Below are positions 17,028-18,295 of a DNA stretch of 18,295 bases, one piece after another. Both the position numbers and the translations under genes were made by a program. The notes below the pieces were generated by a model. The model searched no databases and was not told where the DNA came from. It saw nothing but the letters and a program-made list of their open reading frames with translations. Origin of the DNA: Deltaproteobacteria bacterium (lineage in GTDB: Bacteria > Desulfobacterota > DSM-4660 > Desulfatiglandales > HGW-15); assembly GCA_019307805.1 (NCBI GenBank), contig JAFDIX010000078.1, positions 1 to 18,295 of the forward strand. Direction: 5' to 3'. Within the stretch, counting starts at the first letter, position 1, and each line of letters starts with the position of its first letter.

Positions 17028-17056
17028 TTGATGATCATAAATTGATCAGGTGTATT
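17028..17056 (+). promoter_or_regulatory. Candidate promoter of the TMTC-like gene
   Basis: TTGATG (17028-17033) and TGTATT (17051-17056) are 17 nt apart. They overlap two copies of TGATCA. It is about 55 nt upstream of the start codon. The match to consensus is moderate. Confidence 0.35.
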
Positions 17057-17113
17057 CTTTTTTGCGCTTGAGGCACCATTTTTGTCGAATATTTGGAAGG
17101 AATTAGAAAAGTG

Positions 17114-18295
17114 ATGAGTTCAATAAAAGTCGTCGGTGAGTTTAAAGCAAGAAATATTCGATTATTGATTTGTTTACTTTTAACGCTGGTAATTCTTATT
17201 GTCTATAAGCAAATTATAGGGTTTGATTTTATCGGTTTTGACGATGAATTATATATTACCGAAAACAAGATTGTTCAGAAAGGGTTTACTGTTGAAGGTG
17301 TAAAGTGGGCTTTCAAAACATTTTACGCTTCCAATTGGCACCCTTTAACGTGGCTTTCCCATATGTTGGATTGCGAAATCTACGGAATGAATCCATCCGG
17401 TCATCACTTAACCAATCTCCAACTCCATATCGCGAATACGCTTTTATTGTTTTTCATCCTTAACTATATGACGGGAATGCGATGGCGAAGTGTGTTGGTC
17501 GCTGCGTTATTCGCGATTCATCCGTTGCATGTGGAATCGGTGGCATGGGTAGCGGAACGAAAAGATGTTTTAAGCACCTTTTTCGGTTTCTTAGCCATTG
17601 GCACGTACTGCCGTTATGTAAACAAGACGAATTTGATTTATTACTTTCTGACCTTTCTGTTCTTAGGCCTGGGTTTAATGGCAAAACCGATGCTGGTTAC
17701 CTTGCCGTTTGTCCTCCTTCTGCTTGATTTGTGGCCTTTAAAACGTATTCAATATGAAAACCTCGATCCTCACTCAAGAATAATAAGCATTTCGGGTTTT
17801 CAAATTCCCTATTTTGTTATTTTGGAGAAAATTCCACTTTTTCTCTTGGTAATTACTTCAAGCATGGTGACGATTGTGGCACAGCAAAGCCAAGGGGCCG
17901 TGGAATCTTTTGAAGCCCTATCCGCTGTCAGTCGCATCTCAAATGCATTTGTCTCTTATATAAAATATATTGTAAAAATGTTGTGGCCTGATCAAATGGC
18001 TATTTTTTACCCTCACCCGGTTAATTCTTTGCCTTTGTGGCAAGTCATGCTTTCTGTTTTGTTGATTTTAATAGGCACATTGTGGGCAATAAGAGCGGTA
18101 AAGAAGCGCCCCTATATTACCGTTGGGTGGTTTTGGTACATTGGAACTCTGATACCGGTTATCGGTCTTATACAGGTAGGACAGCAAGCATTGGCGGACA
18201 GGTACACCTATATTCCCCTGATAGGCCTTTTTATCATTGTTGCATGGGGTGTTCCTGATTTATTGGGGAAAATGCGCTATCGTAAATCGATAGTG
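17114..18295 (+). CDS. TMTC-like membrane glycosyltransferase (GT-C fold), 3' end outside window
   Basis: The first 394 residues are visible and the frame is still open at the window end. The sequence shows an N-terminal membrane helix (about 15-32), then a loop with the acidic FDDELYITEN motif (Asp43/Asp44), typical of GT-C glycosyltransferases that use lipid-linked sugars. It is followed by FYASNWHPLTWLSHMLDCEIYG, HPLHVESVAWVAERKDVLS and LMAKPMLVTLPFVLLLLDLWPL, and several hydrophobic helices. This pattern belongs to the TMTC-like membrane proteins of delta-type bacteria, which usually end in tetratricopeptide repeats. Eukaryotic TMTCs are O-mannosyltransferases; the bacterial substrate is unknown. 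AAGGA (17097-17101) is 12 nt from ATG 17114 and 9 nt from an adjacent in-frame GTG at 17111, so the start may be one codon earlier. It is transcribed away from the feo operon. Confidence 0.85.
   Translation, partial: MSSIKVVGEFKARNIRLLICLLLTLVILIVYKQIIGFDFIGFDDELYITENKIVQKGFTVEGVKWAFKTFYASNWHPLTWLSHMLDCEIYGMNPSGHHLTNLQLHIANTLLLFFILNYMTGMRWRSVLVAALFAIHPLHVESVAWVAERKDVLSTFFGFLAIGTYCRYVNKTNLIYYFLTFLFLGLGLMAKPMLVTLPFVLLLLDLWPLKRIQYENLDPHSRIISISGFQIPYFVILEKIPLFLLVITSSMVTIVAQQSQGAVESFEALSAVSRISNAFVSYIKYIVKMLWPDQMAIFYPHPVNSLPLWQVMLSVLLILIGTLWAIRAVKKRPYITVGWFWYIGTLIPVIGLIQVGQQALADRYTYIPLIGLFIIVAWGVPDLLGKMRYRKSIV

Larger units (their letters stand above)
16595..17110. other. Divergent intergenic region with hairpin block
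   Basis: 516 bases without a gene, very AT-rich apart from the hairpin cluster at 16818-16918. It should hold the promoters of both flanking genes. Candidate promoters are listed separately. No Fur box matching the 19-bp consensus was recognised by eye. Confidence 0.6.

Overview
The window looks like chromosomal DNA of an anaerobic, probably sulfate-reducing member of the Desulfobacterota (Desulfobacterales-like). This is an inference from gene content: a large single-chain PKS/PUFA-synthase-like protein, a Feo ferrous-iron operon led by a Fur-FeoA fusion, and a TMTC-type membrane glycosyltransferase. No database search was possible.

Left part (1-8853): one very long, visibly GC-richer gene encodes a 2656-residue multidomain synthase (NMO-like, NMO/PfaD-like, KS, AT, ACP, KR, DH). 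It overlaps by one base a gene for an Sfp-type phosphopantetheinyl transferase that would activate its ACP. Next comes an AT-rich stretch with short repeats, then a 25-nt fragment matching only the 3' end of a tRNA-Gly. That fragment is what an integrated element leaves at a tRNA attachment site, so the synthase locus may be the end of a genomic island. An intact tRNA-Cys with a strong terminator follows at once.

Middle part (8981-13437): a TrmO/TsaA-family gene that has lost the central part of its domain, cinA, an alpha/beta hydrolase on the minus strand, and a 23S rRNA uracil-C5 methyltransferase (rlmD type). The hydrolase and the methyltransferase diverge from a roughly 209-bp sequence bounded by imperfect inverted repeats, which looks like a small mobile or dispersed repeat sitting in their shared promoter region.

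Right part (13438-18295): a minus-strand iron operon in the order fur-feoA fusion, feoA, feoB. The feoB reading frame is broken by an apparent one-base deletion between the G3 and G4 motifs. Upstream is a 500-base divergent intergenic region with a block of four consecutive hairpins. It is followed by the 5' two-thirds or so of a TMTC-like membrane protein gene that runs off the window.

The most interesting points are the one-protein NMO-NMO-KS-AT-ACP-KR-DH synthase with its own PPTase beside a tRNA scar, the Fur-FeoA fusion regulating a Feo operon, the putative miniature element, and the hairpin cluster. Three damaged genes (tRNA-Gly remnant, tsaA deletion, feoB frameshift) suggest either local decay or assembly error.
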